Below, piece by piece: positions 12,743-13,473 of a stretch of DNA of 13,473 bases. The translations under genes and the position numbers were made by a program. The notes under the pieces are model-generated. The model did no database searches. It was not told where the DNA came from and worked only from the letters and a program-made list of their open reading frames with translations. The stretch comes from an uncultured Bacteroidales bacterium (GTDB lineage: Bacteria; Bacteroidota; Bacteroidia; Bacteroidales; UBA932), in the NCBI GenBank assembly GCA_902491795.1, contig CABUIX010000058.1, positions 1 to 13,473 of the forward strand, given 5' to 3'. The number at the start of each line of letters is the position of its first letter. Position 1 is the stretch's first letter.

Positions 12743-13473
12743 TTACTTCTGGTTGTCATTCCTGCGGGGACGGCGGTCTCCATCCCTGCGGGGACGACGG
12801 TCTCCACGTCCGCCACCACGGTTCTGGCCTGCTGCCTGGGCATTGGCTGCTGAAAGAGCTGCAGGAGTAAGATCCTGCTTGCCGTAGCGCTCTCCCTTGC
12901 AGATCCAAACCTTGATTCCGAGCGTGCCTACCTTGGTGTGAGCCACAGCAAGAGCGTAGTCGATGTCTGCGCGGAAAGTGTGCAGAGGGGTACGACCCTC
13001 CTTGAACATTTCGTTGCGCGCCATTTCAGCACCGCCTACACGTCCGCTGATCTGGATCTTGATGCCTTCGGCGCCTACCCTCATGGTATTCGCAACAGCC
13101 ATCTTGATGGCCCTGCGGTAAGACACACGGCCCTCAATCTGACGGGCGATGCTGTCTGCCACGATGTTGGCGTCGAGTTCAGGACGCTTCACCTCATAGA
13201 TGTTGATCTGAACCTCCTTCTTGGTTACCTTCTTGAGCTCTTCCTTGAGCTTGTCGACTTCGGTGCCGCCTTTTCCGATGATGAAACCGGGACGTGCAGC
13301 ATAGATGGTAACGGTAATGAGCTTGAGAGTCCTCTCGATAACTATTCTGCTGAGGCTGGCCTTGGCAAGACGGTTGTTGAGATATTTGCGGATCTCGTAG
13401 TCCTCGGCTATTTTCTCCGCATAGTTACCACCACACCAGTTAGAGTCCCAACCACGGGTGATACCGATTCTGT
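12743..13473 (-). CDS. rpsC: 30S ribosomal protein S3, N-terminal end missing
   Basis: Ribosomal protein S3, 242 residues visible; roughly the first ten are beyond the right edge. S3 lies at the mRNA entry channel of the 30S subunit. The frame opens with RIGITRGWDSNW, followed by RKYLNNRLAKASLSRIVIERT, the KH-domain loop IIGKGG and the C-terminal domain signature GAEGIKIQISGRVGGAEMAR and GRTPLHTFRADIDYA. The C-terminal tail is Gly/Arg-rich and contains an 8-residue unit RRPRR(D/N)xx twice in tandem. The gene ends an operon: a strong terminator follows, then a thioredoxin gene, where rplP would be expected. Confidence 0.97.
   Translation of the reverse strand, partial: RIGITRGWDSNWCGGNYAEKIAEDYEIRKYLNNRLAKASLSRIVIERTLKLITVTIYAARPGFIIGKGGTEVDKLKEELKKVTKKEVQINIYEVKRPELDANIVADSIARQIEGRVSYRRAIKMAVANTMRVGAEGIKIQISGRVGGAEMARNEMFKEGRTPLHTFRADIDYALAVAHTKVGTLGIKVWICKGERYGKQDLTPAALSAANAQAAGQNRGGGRGDRRPRRDGDRRPRRNDNQK
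12761..12807. repeat. Tandem 24-bp repeat in the 3' end of rpsC
   Basis: Two adjacent copies of a 24-base unit starting CCTGCGGGGACG (12761 and 12785), nearly identical over about 21 bases. The unit is exactly eight codons, so it duplicates the basic segment RRPRR(D/N)xx of the S3 tail without shifting the frame. Confidence 0.8.

Noticed and set aside
1..13473. Mobile element, phage, CRISPR or defence system as the inserted block
   Set aside because: No transposase, integrase, terminal repeat, spacer array or defence gene is present; the inserted genes are housekeeping or Bacteroidota core families.

Overview
This window is chromosomal DNA of a member of the Bacteroidota, most likely Bacteroidales. 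The evidence is the presence of DUF3098, DUF4270 and DUF4294 genes, the general lack of Shine-Dalgarno sequences, and several promoters of the Bacteroidetes type (TTTG at -33 and TAnnTTTG at -7). Base composition is close to half G+C. I see no phage, transposase, CRISPR array, tRNA or rRNA.

Layout. The left end (1-2649, minus strand) is a ribosomal protein operon transcribed leftward: rplP, rpmC, rpsQ, rplN, rplX, rplE, rpsN and the 5' part of rpsH. The right end (12743-13473, minus strand) is rpsC without its first codons. In most bacteria rpsC lies directly before rplP in the S10 operon. Here about 10.1 kb of unrelated genes separates them. The break looks finished rather than accidental: rpsC is followed at once by an intrinsic terminator (12688-12720), and rplP has its own -7 element (2734-2741).

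The intervening segment, from left to right, holds: a secreted DUF4294 protein (+); a tight minus-strand envelope operon ftsX / DUF3098 / uppP / lpxH-like; a divergent plus-strand pair made of a truncated glycogen-synthase-like protein and a DUF4270 lipoprotein; a bidirectional terminator; acpP (-) with its own promoter; and a minus-strand run of overlapping genes, a thioredoxin lipoprotein, uvrC and pnuC.

Function. Most of the inserted genes are housekeeping: division-site peptidoglycan control (FtsX), recycling of the undecaprenyl carrier (UppP), lipid A synthesis (LpxH-like), acyl carriage (ACP), nucleotide excision repair (UvrC) and nicotinamide riboside uptake (PnuC). No gene here suggests a defence or accessory system. 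The most notable features are the broken ribosomal operon, the re-paired gene neighbourhoods, the near-leaderless promoters and a few odd protein segments.
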